Below the pieces are notes generated by a model. That model did no database searches. It was not told the DNA's origin and saw only the letters and a program-made list of their open reading frames with translations. 64,000 bases of DNA from Streptomyces cylindrosporus (GTDB taxonomy: Bacteria; Actinomycetota; Actinomycetes; Streptomycetales; Streptomycetaceae): positions 124,001 through 188,000 of the forward strand of contig NZ_JALDAY010000003.1 in assembly GCF_022698165.1 (NCBI RefSeq), read 5' to 3'. Every line of letters begins with the position of its first letter. Positions within the stretch are counted from its first letter, which is position 1. Below are positions 43,359 to 54,468 of this stretch, one piece after another. Made by a program: the position numbers and the translations under genes.

Positions 43359-46300
43359 TTGGTGCGCGACCTCCTCATCACAGCGCTAAAGCATCGCGTG
43401 GCGCAATTCAACGAACAGGGCGACATGGCCGGGCTGTTCGAGGCGACGGCGTCGACCGAGGCACGCGAACTCCGCGCCCTCATGGTCCAAAAGGGCTCTT
43501 CGGGTGAAGCAGTTCTCTCGCTGAAGGCTCTGGACACACTCGTCGAGTTCCATTTCACGCGGCATCGCGCCAGAGCGGGAACGAACGGATACGCCGACCT
43601 CGGCGCCGCGTTGAGACTCCTCACGCTCCGAGCCCAGGTGCGCCCGGAAGACATACCCCATGGGTTTCCGGCAGCCGTCACCGCCGCCAACAAGGCCGCG
43701 ATGGAAGCTGGCGCCCGAGCTCAGCAGCTCATGGAGGAGTATCACCAGGCTAAGGACAGACGGGTTCTGGACGAGGCAGTGCACAACTACCGATGTGAGC
43801 TGGGCTTGTTGGTGGCCGCTGACGACGTACTCGCCCTTCCCATGGCCCACTTGTCCATGGCCCTGATGATGCGCTTCGACCTCGGGAAGAACCAGGCGGA
43901 CCTGGACGAGGCAATCGAGCTGCGAGAGGCCTCGATCGCGTACACGGCCGAGGAGGATCCCGAGTGGTCCCGTCGTCTCACGCTGTTGTCCACCCTGCTG
44001 GCGATGCGTCACGAGCACGCGGGACAGCGGTCCGATCTCGAGCGTGCGGCGTCGGTGGGCAGGCAGGCGGTGCGTGCGACACCGGCCGACAGCCACGCAC
44101 GCGCGCGTCGCCTCGCTCAGCTGGCGTTGATCCTGCACAACCTCTACGAGGTCACAGATTCCCTCACCCACCTTCAGGAGGCGGTCGAACATGCCCAAGA
44201 AGCGGTGGCGGCAGCGCGCCCGGACGACCCCGACCGGCTTCGTCACACGGTCGGTCTGGCGAAGCGATTGCGCGCCCGGCACGACCGGCTGCGTGACCCG
44301 TCCGATTTGGACACCCCTGTAGAGCTGCTGCGGTCACTGCTGTCCACAGCCTCCGAGGCACAGCTCCCCGAGATCCAGACCGAACTCGCGACGGCTCTGT
44401 ACTTCCGGTATGAGCGCATCGGCGACCTCGAGGACCTGGACCAGGCGATCGTCCTCGAACGCCAGGCCGCGTCCGCGACCGCCGGATCGGAACACGCCAG
44501 GGGGCGACGGCTCATCAATCTCGCCGTCTCGTTGCGCGTCCGCCACGAACGGCTGGGATCCCCCGATGACCTGGAGGAGGCCATCCGGCTCGGGACAGAA
44601 GCCGTACCCGCGACAGGGGAAGACGCTTTCGCCCTGTCCAATCTTGGCCTGGCCTTCATGCTCCGGTACAAGCGCTCCTTCGAGGCGACCGACCTGGATC
44701 GGGCGATCCGCCTGGCGACCAGAGCGGTGGAGTCCTTCCCGGATGTCGCCCCCAGCACGGATCGGGCCATGGCCATAGCGCATCTCGCCGGAGCGCTGGG
44801 CGCACGGCTCCGACAGGACTTCGATCTTGCGGGCCTCGACGAGGTGATCAAGTGGGAGCGGGAGGCGGCGGCGACGGTGCCGCACAGCCATCCCGACTAC
44901 GGCCGCTATCTTTCATCTCTCAGCCACGAGTTGCTCCGCCGCTTCCGGCACACCGAATCCCCCGACGATCTGGCGGAGGCGATGCGTGCCGCCGAACGGG
45001 CGGTGGCCGTCACGCCCCGCTCACATCCTTCCTACGCGACCCTCGTCGGCGGTCTGGCTCAGGCGCTCACCGCCAGCCCACACGCCTCCGCCGGGGACGT
45101 CGACCGTGCCGTGTCCCTGGCCCGCGACGCCGTGTCCGCCGCGCCGTCGGACGACGTCTTTCTGCCTAGGGTTTGGCGACGGCTCGGATACAGCCTGAAC
45201 CGCCGCTACGAAGACCGCAAAGACCCTGTCGACCTGCGCGAAGCCATCCAGTGCTGGCAGCACGCCGTCGACCTGCCCACCGGCACTCCAGGGGACCGCA
45301 TCCAGGCCTTCAGCGCCTGGGGTTCGGCCGCCGTCGAACTGGCCGACCACGCACTGGCCGCCGAGGGCTTCGGCGGCGCCTCGCTGTTGCTGCCCCAGCT
45401 GGCGTGGCACGGACTGCCCAGGCTGGCCCGCGAGACCCACCTGGCCGAATGGTCCGGACTCGCCCCCATCGCCGCGACGTGCCACATCTTGGCCGGCGAC
45501 CCTGAACGCGCGGTGGAGATCCTCGAACAGGGACGGACGGTCATCCAGAACCAGTTGCTGCACATTCGCACCGACCTCTCCCACCTCACGGAGCGGGACC
45601 CGGAGCTGGCCGCCTCCTTGCTGCGGGTGCGGGAACAACTGGACGCACAGGGGTCCGTCACTCCCTCCGACCCGACAGAACTGCCCGGCGAGGGCCTGCT
45701 GTCCCCGCTGGGGCGGGAGCGGTTGGCCCAGGAGCGGGCCGCGCTCTGCCGTTCATGGGACGACCTGGTCGAACAGGCTCGTCAGCTGCACGGCTTCGAG
45801 CACTTCCTCGCGCCCATCCCCTATAGGGACCTCAGCAACGCGGCCGGGCAAGGGCCGGTCGTCGTCGTCAACGTGAGTGAGATGGCCTGCCACGCCCTGG
45901 TGATACGCGATGCCGCCACACCTGTCGAGGTTGTCGAGTTGCCCGAGGTCTCCCACGCCGATGTCAGGGAACAGGCACAGACATTTCTCAATGTGCTGAT
46001 CGCCCGCGGCGATCCACACCGCCCCTTCCTCCGTCGGGAAGCCGATCGGCACGCCGTGTTCGACATCATGAACTGGCTGTGGGCGCGAATCGCCGAGCCG
46101 GTGCTGGACCGGCTCGGGTTCGACGGCGCCGGTGACGAAGCCCTGCCGCGCCTGTGGTGGTGCCCGACTGGTCTTCTCACGCTGCTGCCGTTGCATGCCG
46201 CTGGCCGGTATCCACGGCACCGCACTGCACCCGGCACGGAGCGATCGGAGACGTGCTCCGTACCGGCCCGGGTCGTCCCCTCGTACACCTCGACGCTCAC

Positions 46301-46940
46301 AGCGCTTCGCCGCGCCCGGGAGAATGTTGTGAGCGACGGTGTTTTCGGCGGCATCCTGGCGGTCGGCATGCCGGAAACGCCCGGCAGACCCCCCTTACCC
46401 GGGGTGGACAAGGAGTTCGAGGCGCTGCGTGCTCGCTTTCCGCCGGGCACGGTGAGGCAACTGATCGGGAGCGAGGCGACACGTGAGGCCGTACGGCAGG
46501 CGCTGCACGAGAACGCCTGGGCGCACTTCGCCTGTCACGCCGGGCAGGACCTCATGGATCCCGCGCAGAGCGCCTTCACCCTCCATGACGCCCGGCTCAC
46601 GGCCGCCGAGTTGCTGGAGCTTGACCTGCCGAATGCCGAGCTGGCCTACCTGTCGGCATGCGAGACGGCTGTCGGCGGGGTCAATCTGCCGGACGAGGTC
46701 ATGAATCTGGCGTCGACCCTTCAGTTGGCCGGGTACCGGCACGTCGTCGCCACATTGTGGAGCATCGAGGACGGCACGGCAGCGGAAATGGCTGCCCGGG
46801 TCTATTCCGAGCTCACCCGCGCCGCCCGACCGAACTCCGCCGGTATCGCCCGCGCACTGCACTCCGCGGTCGCTGCACAGCGCGCACTCGACCCGACGGA
46901 TCCACTGCGCTGGGCGGCGTATCTGCACGTCGGCCCCTGA
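43359..46940 (+). CDS. TPR-CHAT (caspase-like) protease
   Basis: About 1193 residues from TTG 43359 (GTG 43362 is equally possible). Residues about 100-720 are helical repeats of roughly 50 residues with the rhythm RR-LxxLAVSLRxRxExxGxxxDLxxAIxL, a TPR-type scaffold. The C-terminal 310 residues are a CHAT domain, with His1060 in HFACHAG and Cys1101 in YLSACETAVGG as the caspase-like dyad, and VVATLWSIED after it. No signal peptide or TM segment. CHAT proteases in bacteria are released by sensors and cleave partner proteins such as gasdermins. The divergent zinc-ribbon/TM pair is the natural candidate partner. Confidence 0.9.
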   Translation: MVRDLLITALKHRVAQFNEQGDMAGLFEATASTEARELRALMVQKGSSGEAVLSLKALDTLVEFHFTRHRARAGTNGYADLGAALRLLTLRAQVRPEDIPHGFPAAVTAANKAAMEAGARAQQLMEEYHQAKDRRVLDEAVHNYRCELGLLVAADDVLALPMAHLSMALMMRFDLGKNQADLDEAIELREASIAYTAEEDPEWSRRLTLLSTLLAMRHEHAGQRSDLERAASVGRQAVRATPADSHARARRLAQLALILHNLYEVTDSLTHLQEAVEHAQEAVAAARPDDPDRLRHTVGLAKRLRARHDRLRDPSDLDTPVELLRSLLSTASEAQLPEIQTELATALYFRYERIGDLEDLDQAIVLERQAASATAGSEHARGRRLINLAVSLRVRHERLGSPDDLEEAIRLGTEAVPATGEDAFALSNLGLAFMLRYKRSFEATDLDRAIRLATRAVESFPDVAPSTDRAMAIAHLAGALGARLRQDFDLAGLDEVIKWEREAAATVPHSHPDYGRYLSSLSHELLRRFRHTESPDDLAEAMRAAERAVAVTPRSHPSYATLVGGLAQALTASPHASAGDVDRAVSLARDAVSAAPSDDVFLPRVWRRLGYSLNRRYEDRKDPVDLREAIQCWQHAVDLPTGTPGDRIQAFSAWGSAAVELADHALAAEGFGGASLLLPQLAWHGLPRLARETHLAEWSGLAPIAATCHILAGDPERAVEILEQGRTVIQNQLLHIRTDLSHLTERDPELAASLLRVREQLDAQGSVTPSDPTELPGEGLLSPLGRERLAQERAALCRSWDDLVEQARQLHGFEHFLAPIPYRDLSNAAGQGPVVVVNVSEMACHALVIRDAATPVEVVELPEVSHADVREQAQTFLNVLIARGDPHRPFLRREADRHAVFDIMNWLWARIAEPVLDRLGFDGAGDEALPRLWWCPTGLLTLLPLHAAGRYPRHRTAPGTERSETCSVPARVVPSYTSTLTALRRARENVVSDGVFGGILAVGMPETPGRPPLPGVDKEFEALRARFPPGTVRQLIGSEATREAVRQALHENAWAHFACHAGQDLMDPAQSAFTLHDARLTAAELLELDLPNAELAYLSACETAVGGVNLPDEVMNLASTLQLAGYRHVVATLWSIEDGTAAEMAARVYSELTRAARPNSAGIARALHSAVAAQRALDPTDPLRWAAYLHVGP

Positions 46941-46955
46941 CTTCGGCCATGGAGG

Positions 46956-48443
46956 TCAGTCGGCCTCGGTGCAGCTTCGGCCGTTCAGGGTGATGTCGTA
47001 CGGCGGGGAGTTCTTGCCCTTCCAGGAGGCGAGGAAGCCGAAGGAGAGGGTGGCGTCGGCGGCGACGGACTTGTTGTAGTCGGCGGCGGTGGCGGTGACG
47101 CGGGAGCCGTTCTGGGTGAAGCTCGCGTCCCACATCTGGGTCACCTGCTGGCCGTCCTTGAAGGACCACGCCACGTGCCAGCCGTCGACGGCGTCGGTGG
47201 GGGTGACGGAGACCGTCGCCTGGAAGCCGTCCGGCCACTGGCTGACCAGGTCGTACGAGTAGGTGCAGACGGCGGGTTCGCTGTCGTCGGGCGCCGGCGT
47301 GGCACTGGTGGCGGACGAGTGGGTGCCCTGGGGTTCCGGGTCGGGGTTCTCGTCGGCGCTGCGGGAGGCGGTGGCGGACGGGGTCGGGGACGCCGACGCC
47401 GAGGACGAGGACGAGCCGATGGACGACGCGACCGGGACGGACGGGCGGGGGGCCGCCACGGGGCTGCTGTCCGTCGGGCTGTCGCCGCCCACCGCATCGT
47501 CGTCCCCGCCGAACGGCATCATCGACACGGCCAGCGCGAGCAGCGAGACCAGGACGGCGGCGACGAGGAGGCCGTTGCGCACGACGCGGGCGCGACTGCC
47601 GGCGGCCCTCGGGTCACCGCCCTCGCCCGCCGGCAGTTCCGGGCGTCCGACGCCGAGGCGGACCTCGGCGGCCCGGCGGCGGCGCTCCAGGTAGGCGAGG
47701 CCGCCCCAGCCGATCACGCCGCCGGCCAGAGCCGCGGGCAGTCCGCCGCCGTGCGGGCGCAGACAGGCGGCGGCCTCGGCGCAGTCCACGCAGGTGGCGA
47801 GGTGGCGCGAGAGGTCGCCGGGGATGTCGGCGGCGGGCGAGCGGGTGACCGCGTCGAGCAGCCGGGCGTAGCTGCGGCACTGCGCGGCCATCGGCGTGTC
47901 GAGGTGGGCGCGATGGCTGCGGTCCCGGAACAGGCCGCGCACCTGGGCGAGTTCCTCGCCGAGGTCGGCCGGGTCGAGCCCGAGCTTGCGGGCGACGACG
48001 GACGGCGGCAGCGCCTCCACCTCGGCGAGCCACAGCAGCGTGGCGTCCGCCTCCTGCAGATCGCGCAGGGCGCGCAGCGCGAGCGGGCGCTGCAACGGCG
48101 GTCCGGTGTAGCGTGCGGCCTTCTCGGAGTGGAGCCACAGCCGCAGATCGGGGTCGAGGTCGTGCCCCTGTCCCGCGGTCTCCCAGGCCGCCGCCGTGGC
48201 GCGTACGGCGGTCAGCAGCAGAGGGATCATGGGGAGCCGGGGCGAGCGGCGGCCGGTGCTCCGGGCGTTGCCGGTCTCGGCGGCGCGGGCCTCGCGTATG
48301 CCGAGTGCGAACGCCTCCGTGGCAAGCTGGGTGGCCGCCGAGGCGCCGGCGGTGCACAGGTCGGCGTAGGAAAGCACCGCGTCCCAGCACTCGGAGAACA
48401 GCGCGGCCTCGGCGGCGTCCTTCGGGGTCGGCAGGTCGGGCAT
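46956..48443 (-). CDS. Sigma-like/anti-sigma zinc-finger membrane protein with CBM2
   Basis: 495 residues from ATG 48443. Residues 10-180 resemble a degenerate ECF sigma factor (LLWLAEVEALPPSVVARKLGLDPADL in region-4 position); His214-x3-Cys218-x2-Cys221 is an anti-sigma zf-HC2 motif. A transmembrane helix at 290-309 follows, then a Ser/Pro/Thr linker (about 320-390) and a family 2 carbohydrate-binding domain (about 393-495, VCTYSYDLVSQWPDGFQATV to GRSC). A hydrophobic stretch at 236-252 leaves topology open, but the CBM is expected outside. It may sense cellulose or a similar glycan and control transcription. Confidence 0.8.
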   Translation of the reverse strand: MPDLPTPKDAAEAALFSECWDAVLSYADLCTAGASAATQLATEAFALGIREARAAETGNARSTGRRSPRLPMIPLLLTAVRATAAAWETAGQGHDLDPDLRLWLHSEKAARYTGPPLQRPLALRALRDLQEADATLLWLAEVEALPPSVVARKLGLDPADLGEELAQVRGLFRDRSHRAHLDTPMAAQCRSYARLLDAVTRSPAADIPGDLSRHLATCVDCAEAAACLRPHGGGLPAALAGGVIGWGGLAYLERRRRAAEVRLGVGRPELPAGEGGDPRAAGSRARVVRNGLLVAAVLVSLLALAVSMMPFGGDDDAVGGDSPTDSSPVAAPRPSVPVASSIGSSSSSASASPTPSATASRSADENPDPEPQGTHSSATSATPAPDDSEPAVCTYSYDLVSQWPDGFQATVSVTPTDAVDGWHVAWSFKDGQQVTQMWDASFTQNGSRVTATAADYNKSVAADATLSFGFLASWKGKNSPPYDITLNGRSCTEAD

Positions 48444-48611
48444 GGGTCTCCTGCATCCAGATACGAGGTCAACTCGCCTTATTGGCAACGGAGTTGTGGG
48501 GAACCTCGCGGCAGGGCCCGAGCCTTTCACGGTTTTCGCACAACTGACAAGCGCCCTATTCAAATTCGGTTACCGGCGGTCGCGCGACGGCGACCGCCGG
48601 TGGCCGCCGTC

Positions 48612-49379
48612 CTACCGGTCGGAGTGCACGACCGCCACGACCCGCCCGTGCGCGTCGAGGGCCTCGGTCCTGTACTCCCGCATCCACTCCTCGTTGCTCC
48701 GAGAGTTATACGGAAGGAACGCCACGAAGTATCGATCCCGGCCGACATTCATCGGCCCCTCGGTCCGGCCGCCGGCCCAGACGACCCGGGCCGCGACGGC
48801 GCCCTGGGGCACCCGGCCGTAGACGGCCACCCAGTCGGACAGGGCGTTCGTGTCCACCGCGGACCACAGCGCGCCCATTCCGTCGAAGGTCTCGCCGCCC
48901 CGGATGCACTCCGACCAGCCGCCGGACCGCGCCGGTTTCCCGTCCGGCGCCAGCACCCGCATGTAGTGGCACAGGCCCCCCGAGGGGTTGGGTGCCTCCC
49001 AGTACTGGATGGCCGTGCCGTCCGGCGCGGTCCCGGAGAAGAGCATCTCGGCCTTGTCGGAGTCCGGCGCCATCCCCTCCGAACCGGCGCCGTGCCCAGC
49101 CCTGTTGAGCCCCCAGTCCACGTCGCCCGGGATGACCCCGGTGGCCTGCGCGGCCAGTCCGCCGACGCCCAGGACGCCGATGACGGCGACGCCGATCACC
49201 CAGCGCCGGCGCGATGGCCGGTGGGAACGCGGGCGTCCCCTGCGCGCCCGCGGGTCCTCGGCCAGGATCCGCTCCAGCACCGCCGCGTCCGGGGCGGCCT
49301 CGCCGGCCACCGGGTCCGCCGGGCCCAGCAGCAGCCGTACCCGCTCCTCGGTCTGTGCGGTGTCCCCTCGCCCTCTCAT
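48612..49379 (-). CDS. Single-pass membrane protein paired with ECF sigma factor
   Basis: 255 residues. The start ATG overlaps the sigma factor stop as ATGA. Residues 1-58 are cytoplasmic and charged, 61-79 form a transmembrane helix, and the remaining 175 residues are external with two cysteines (LCHYMRV and SECIRGG). This is the position and layout of membrane partners that control ECF sigma factors, although there is no zinc motif. It likely restrains the sigma factor until an envelope signal arrives. Confidence 0.75.
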   Translation of the reverse strand: MRGRGDTAQTEERVRLLLGPADPVAGEAAPDAAVLERILAEDPRARRGRPRSHRPSRRRWVIGVAVIGVLGVGGLAAQATGVIPGDVDWGLNRAGHGAGSEGMAPDSDKAEMLFSGTAPDGTAIQYWEAPNPSGGLCHYMRVLAPDGKPARSGGWSECIRGGETFDGMGALWSAVDTNALSDWVAVYGRVPQGAVAARVVWAGGRTEGPMNVGRDRYFVAFLPYNSRSNEEWMREYRTEALDAHGRVVAVVHSDR

Positions 49380-49942
49380 GACCGTTCCCCCTTCGCTCCG
49401 GCCAGCTGCGGTTCGGCCGGCTCCTCCCGCCGGGCCAACTCCCGTTCCAGTCGCCGCCGTGCGCGGTGCAGCCGTACCGCGAAAGCGCGCGCCGAGCACC
49501 CCACGACCCGGGCCGCGGCGGCCGTGTCGAGGCCGTCCCAGCCGATGAGCCTCAGGGTCTCCTGGTCGCGCTGCGAGAGCGCGGCGAGCGCCGCCCGCAC
49601 GTGCAGCGCCTCGACCACTCCCCCGGCATGGTCGGGTGCCGCGGCCGCCACGGGCGCCGTGCGCCCGAGGCGTACGGCCAGCCGGCCGCCGCGGCGCTCG
49701 CCGCGGGCCTGGTTGGCGAGGATGTTGCGCGCCACGGCGTACAGCCACGGCAGCGCCTCCTCCGCCTCCCGGGGCACTTTGTCGATACGGCGCCAGGCGA
49801 CCAGGAAGGTCTCGGCCGCCGCGTCCTGCGCCGCATCCGGATCCGCCGCGCGGCGCCGGGCGAAGTTCAGCACCCGCCCGTAGTGCGCCGCGTAGAGCGC
49901 CCGTAATCTGTGCTCCGCGTCAGGTGTTCCGTCCTCCGGCAC
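49376..49942 (-). CDS. ECF RNA polymerase sigma factor
   Basis: 188 residues. Region 2 is LYAAHYGRVLNFARRRAADPDAAQDAAAETFLVAWRRIDKVP with a downstream ALPWLYAVARNILANQARG (about 15-80); region 4 is LAALSQRDQETLRLIGWDGLDTAAAARVVGCSARAFAVRLHRARRRL (about 118-165). It is translationally coupled to the membrane protein at 48612-49379. Targets unknown; the CBM2 fusion gene immediately downstream could belong to the regulon. Confidence 0.92.
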   Translation of the reverse strand: MPEDGTPDAEHRLRALYAAHYGRVLNFARRRAADPDAAQDAAAETFLVAWRRIDKVPREAEEALPWLYAVARNILANQARGERRGGRLAVRLGRTAPVAAAAPDHAGGVVEALHVRAALAALSQRDQETLRLIGWDGLDTAAAARVVGCSARAFAVRLHRARRRLERELARREEPAEPQLAGAKGERS

Positions 49943-50005
49943 ACCCGCCCCCTTCCGTCCGCCGTCCGCGATGACATCCCTCTATGTCCGGCGGCACGGC
50001 GGGAG

Positions 50006-51343
50006 TTACACCCTGCTCGGCTCTTCCTCGGCCGGAGTGTCCTGCGCCGGGAGGCTGTCCATGAAGGAGCTGACGGAGAAGACGGCGCGGCCGGGTCCGG
50101 GCTCGCCGTAGCCGGGGGGCGAGGAGAGGCCGAAGTCCTCCATGGTCTGGCGATAGGCCTGCAGGAGGCGGATGTGGTACTCCAGCGGCGCGCCCTGCGG
50201 GTTGGCCTTGCCGAGCGGGGTGGTGGGCTCGGGGCACCAGGTGGTGAAGCGGGGCGTGATGCCGTGCGACATGAAGAAGCGCAGGCCCTCGGTGGTGGAC
50301 GCGATGGCCTCGTCGACGGTCTTGAAGCCGAAGGGCTCCGCCATCTCCACGCCCGCCACGAAGTTGGGGATGACGTTGCGCGCGCCGAAGACCTCGGCCG
50401 AGTCGAGGATCCGCCTGTGCCACTCGTCGCGGCCGACGTACCGCTCCTTGCCCGGGCAGTACATCTTGAACAGGTACTCGTCCCACACCTCGTAGTTGGG
50501 GTGGTAGATCTGCACGCCGTAGTCCTTGAACCGCTGCACGTCGTCCCGCGGCAGCGCCTGGGCGACGACCTTGCCGATCCAGCGGCCCGGGAAGCGCTCC
50601 TCGATGGCCTTGGCGTAGTGGCCGTAGAAGTCGGCCTCGTCCCGGCCGGAGACGGTCTTGGTGATCGCGCCGCCGGTGAGCGTGTAGGCGGTGGAGGCCT
50701 TCTGGGTGTCGTACCGGTCGATGATCTCCAGGGCTTCGAGGACCTCCTCGACGTCCTTCACACCCGTGTACGGACGCCCGGCCGCCTTGTGCTGGCGCCA
50801 GTTGTGGTTGATGTCGCAGTACTGGCACTCCTCCTTGGCGCCGAAGTACTGGCACACCCGGAAGACGGTCAGGTAGATCAGGTAGCCCCACTGGATGGTC
50901 GGGGCGACCTCCATGACGGACTTCCCGTTGCTGAGCTTGTGCCGGTAGTACTCCGGCATCGGCGGCACCCCGACGTCGGCGATGCGCCTGCCGTCGAGGT
51001 AGAGGCCGAGCATGCCCGAGTCGTCGGCGGCCACCCGGTAGGGCGAGGCGGGGTTCACCCGCACCGACACCACCGTACGCCGCAGGTCGTACGGGCCGCC
51101 GGTGAGGATGATCTCCTCCGGCGGGCGGCGCAGCGCGGCCTCGCCCAGCTCCGGCAGGGTGCCGTGGTCGAAGGAGAAGATGAAGTACGACTTCGGCTTC
51201 ACCTCGCCGCTCTCGTTGTCGCTGAGGGCGGACGGGTCGAAGGCCACGCCACCTCGCAGCAGGTCCTCTTTGAAGACGGCTTCCCGCGGTACCTGCGGAA
51301 ACCGCTCCATCAGATCCTCGACCAGCGCGGTACGGCTGCCCAT
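50006..51343 (-). CDS. Radical SAM protein with CX8CX2C motif
   Basis: 445 residues from ATG 51343 preceded by GGAGGAGAG. The cluster-binding cysteines are probably Cys164, Cys173 and Cys176 (VCQYFGAKEECQYCDIN), spacing CX8CX2C instead of CX3CX2C. Other blocks are YTLTGGAITKTVSGRDEADFY, YGVQIYHPNYEVWDEYLF and GARNVIPNFVAGVEMAEPFG, as in radical SAM enzymes. The N-terminal 160 residues are an extra domain. The reaction is unknown. The flavin-type gene at 51402 lies 58 bp upstream in the same direction and may be its partner. Confidence 0.82.
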   Translation of the reverse strand: MGSRTALVEDLMERFPQVPREAVFKEDLLRGGVAFDPSALSDNESGEVKPKSYFIFSFDHGTLPELGEAALRRPPEEIILTGGPYDLRRTVVSVRVNPASPYRVAADDSGMLGLYLDGRRIADVGVPPMPEYYRHKLSNGKSVMEVAPTIQWGYLIYLTVFRVCQYFGAKEECQYCDINHNWRQHKAAGRPYTGVKDVEEVLEALEIIDRYDTQKASTAYTLTGGAITKTVSGRDEADFYGHYAKAIEERFPGRWIGKVVAQALPRDDVQRFKDYGVQIYHPNYEVWDEYLFKMYCPGKERYVGRDEWHRRILDSAEVFGARNVIPNFVAGVEMAEPFGFKTVDEAIASTTEGLRFFMSHGITPRFTTWCPEPTTPLGKANPQGAPLEYHIRLLQAYRQTMEDFGLSSPPGYGEPGPGRAVFSVSSFMDSLPAQDTPAEEEPSRV

Positions 51344-51401
51344 CCCGATCTCTCCTCCCGGCTCAGGCTTCGACTCCTCACGGTATGCCTTCGCTCTGAC
51401 A

Positions 51402-52076
51402 TCAGCCGTGCCGGGTCCCCTCCCGGCGCGCGATGTGTCCCGGTACGGGGACATCCGAGGGCAGCGCCGGGTCCGGAACCGGGGCGCCCCACACCGAGGT
51501 CAGGGGCAGGGTCCCGGCCCAGAGCCCCAGTTCCGCGTCGGGTCCGTCGCCGTCGTCGGGGGCGCCGGTGCGGATCTTGACCGAGGCCTCTTCGAGGGAG
51601 AGCGCGAGGAGAGTGGTGGCGGCGAGTTCCTTGCGGCTGGGCCGGCGCGCGTACGTCCACTGCCCCGGCGTCGCGTGCTCGGTGAGCCGGCGCAGCCCGG
51701 CCAGCTTCTCCTCGGGGTCGGTGACCTTGCGGGCCTCGCCGTGGATCATCGCGCTGCGGTAGTTGACGCCGTGCTCGAAGACGGAGCGGGCGAGGACGAG
51801 CCCGTCGACGTGGGTGACGGTGACGCAGACCGGCGTACCGCCGGCGAGGCTGCGGCTGGCGACGGATCCGTGCAGGTAGAGCTGGTGCTCGTCCCGCCCG
51901 TAGACGGTCGGCACGACCATCGGCCGCCCCTCGACCACGACCCCCAGATGACAGACGAACCCGGCGTCGAGGATCGCGTCCAGATCGGCCCGGTCGAGGC
52001 TGCCCTGTTCGCGGAGGCGGCGGTGGCGCGTGCGGTCGGTGTCGGGGAGGGTGGCGGGCAGGGGTTCAGGGGTCAT
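51402..52076 (-). CDS. Pyridoxamine 5'-phosphate oxidase-like flavoprotein
   Basis: 224 residues with the split-barrel FMN fold of the NimA/PNPOx-like group: FVCHLGVVVEGRPMVVPTVYGRDEHQLYLHGSVAS (about 40-75), VCVTVTHVDGLVLARSVFEHGVNYRSAMIHGEARKV (about 83-118). Homologues bind FMN and reduce nitro or quinone compounds. It probably shares a transcript with the radical SAM gene downstream, for which it might act as an electron donor or detoxifier; this is inference. Confidence 0.85.
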   Translation of the reverse strand: MTPEPLPATLPDTDRTRHRRLREQGSLDRADLDAILDAGFVCHLGVVVEGRPMVVPTVYGRDEHQLYLHGSVASRSLAGGTPVCVTVTHVDGLVLARSVFEHGVNYRSAMIHGEARKVTDPEEKLAGLRRLTEHATPGQWTYARRPSRKELAATTLLALSLEEASVKIRTGAPDDGDGPDAELGLWAGTLPLTSVWGAPVPDPALPSDVPVPGHIARREGTRHG

Positions 52077-52119
52077 GAACCCGCAGGCTACAGACCCCGC
52101 GGGTCACTGACTCCGCGGC

Positions 52120-54355
<2,236 letters not shown>

Positions 54356-54391
54356 CTTTATAAAGCCCCTTTCCTAACCCCTTGTCGAAAG
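54356..54391. promoter_or_regulatory. Operator-like motif before the ROK gene
   Basis: A palindrome CTTTATAAAG (54356-54365) is followed by CTTTC-N13-GAAAG (54369-54391) with core AACCCCTTGTCGAA. The core recurs as AACCCCTTGCCGAA before the transporter operon at 57734-57747. The gap 54356-54468 holds no gene. Confidence 0.55.
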
Positions 54392-54468
54392 TCCCCGGGA
54401 GCCCATAGCCTTACGCCGCGCCGGTGCCGACGTGCCCGGTCGGCCTGAGAGCTGAAGGGACGGGCCCG

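Noticed and set aside
42876..46940. Bacterial gasdermin beside the CHAT protease
   Set aside because: The neighbouring membrane protein has three TM helices and does not look like the soluble, palmitoylated gasdermin fold.
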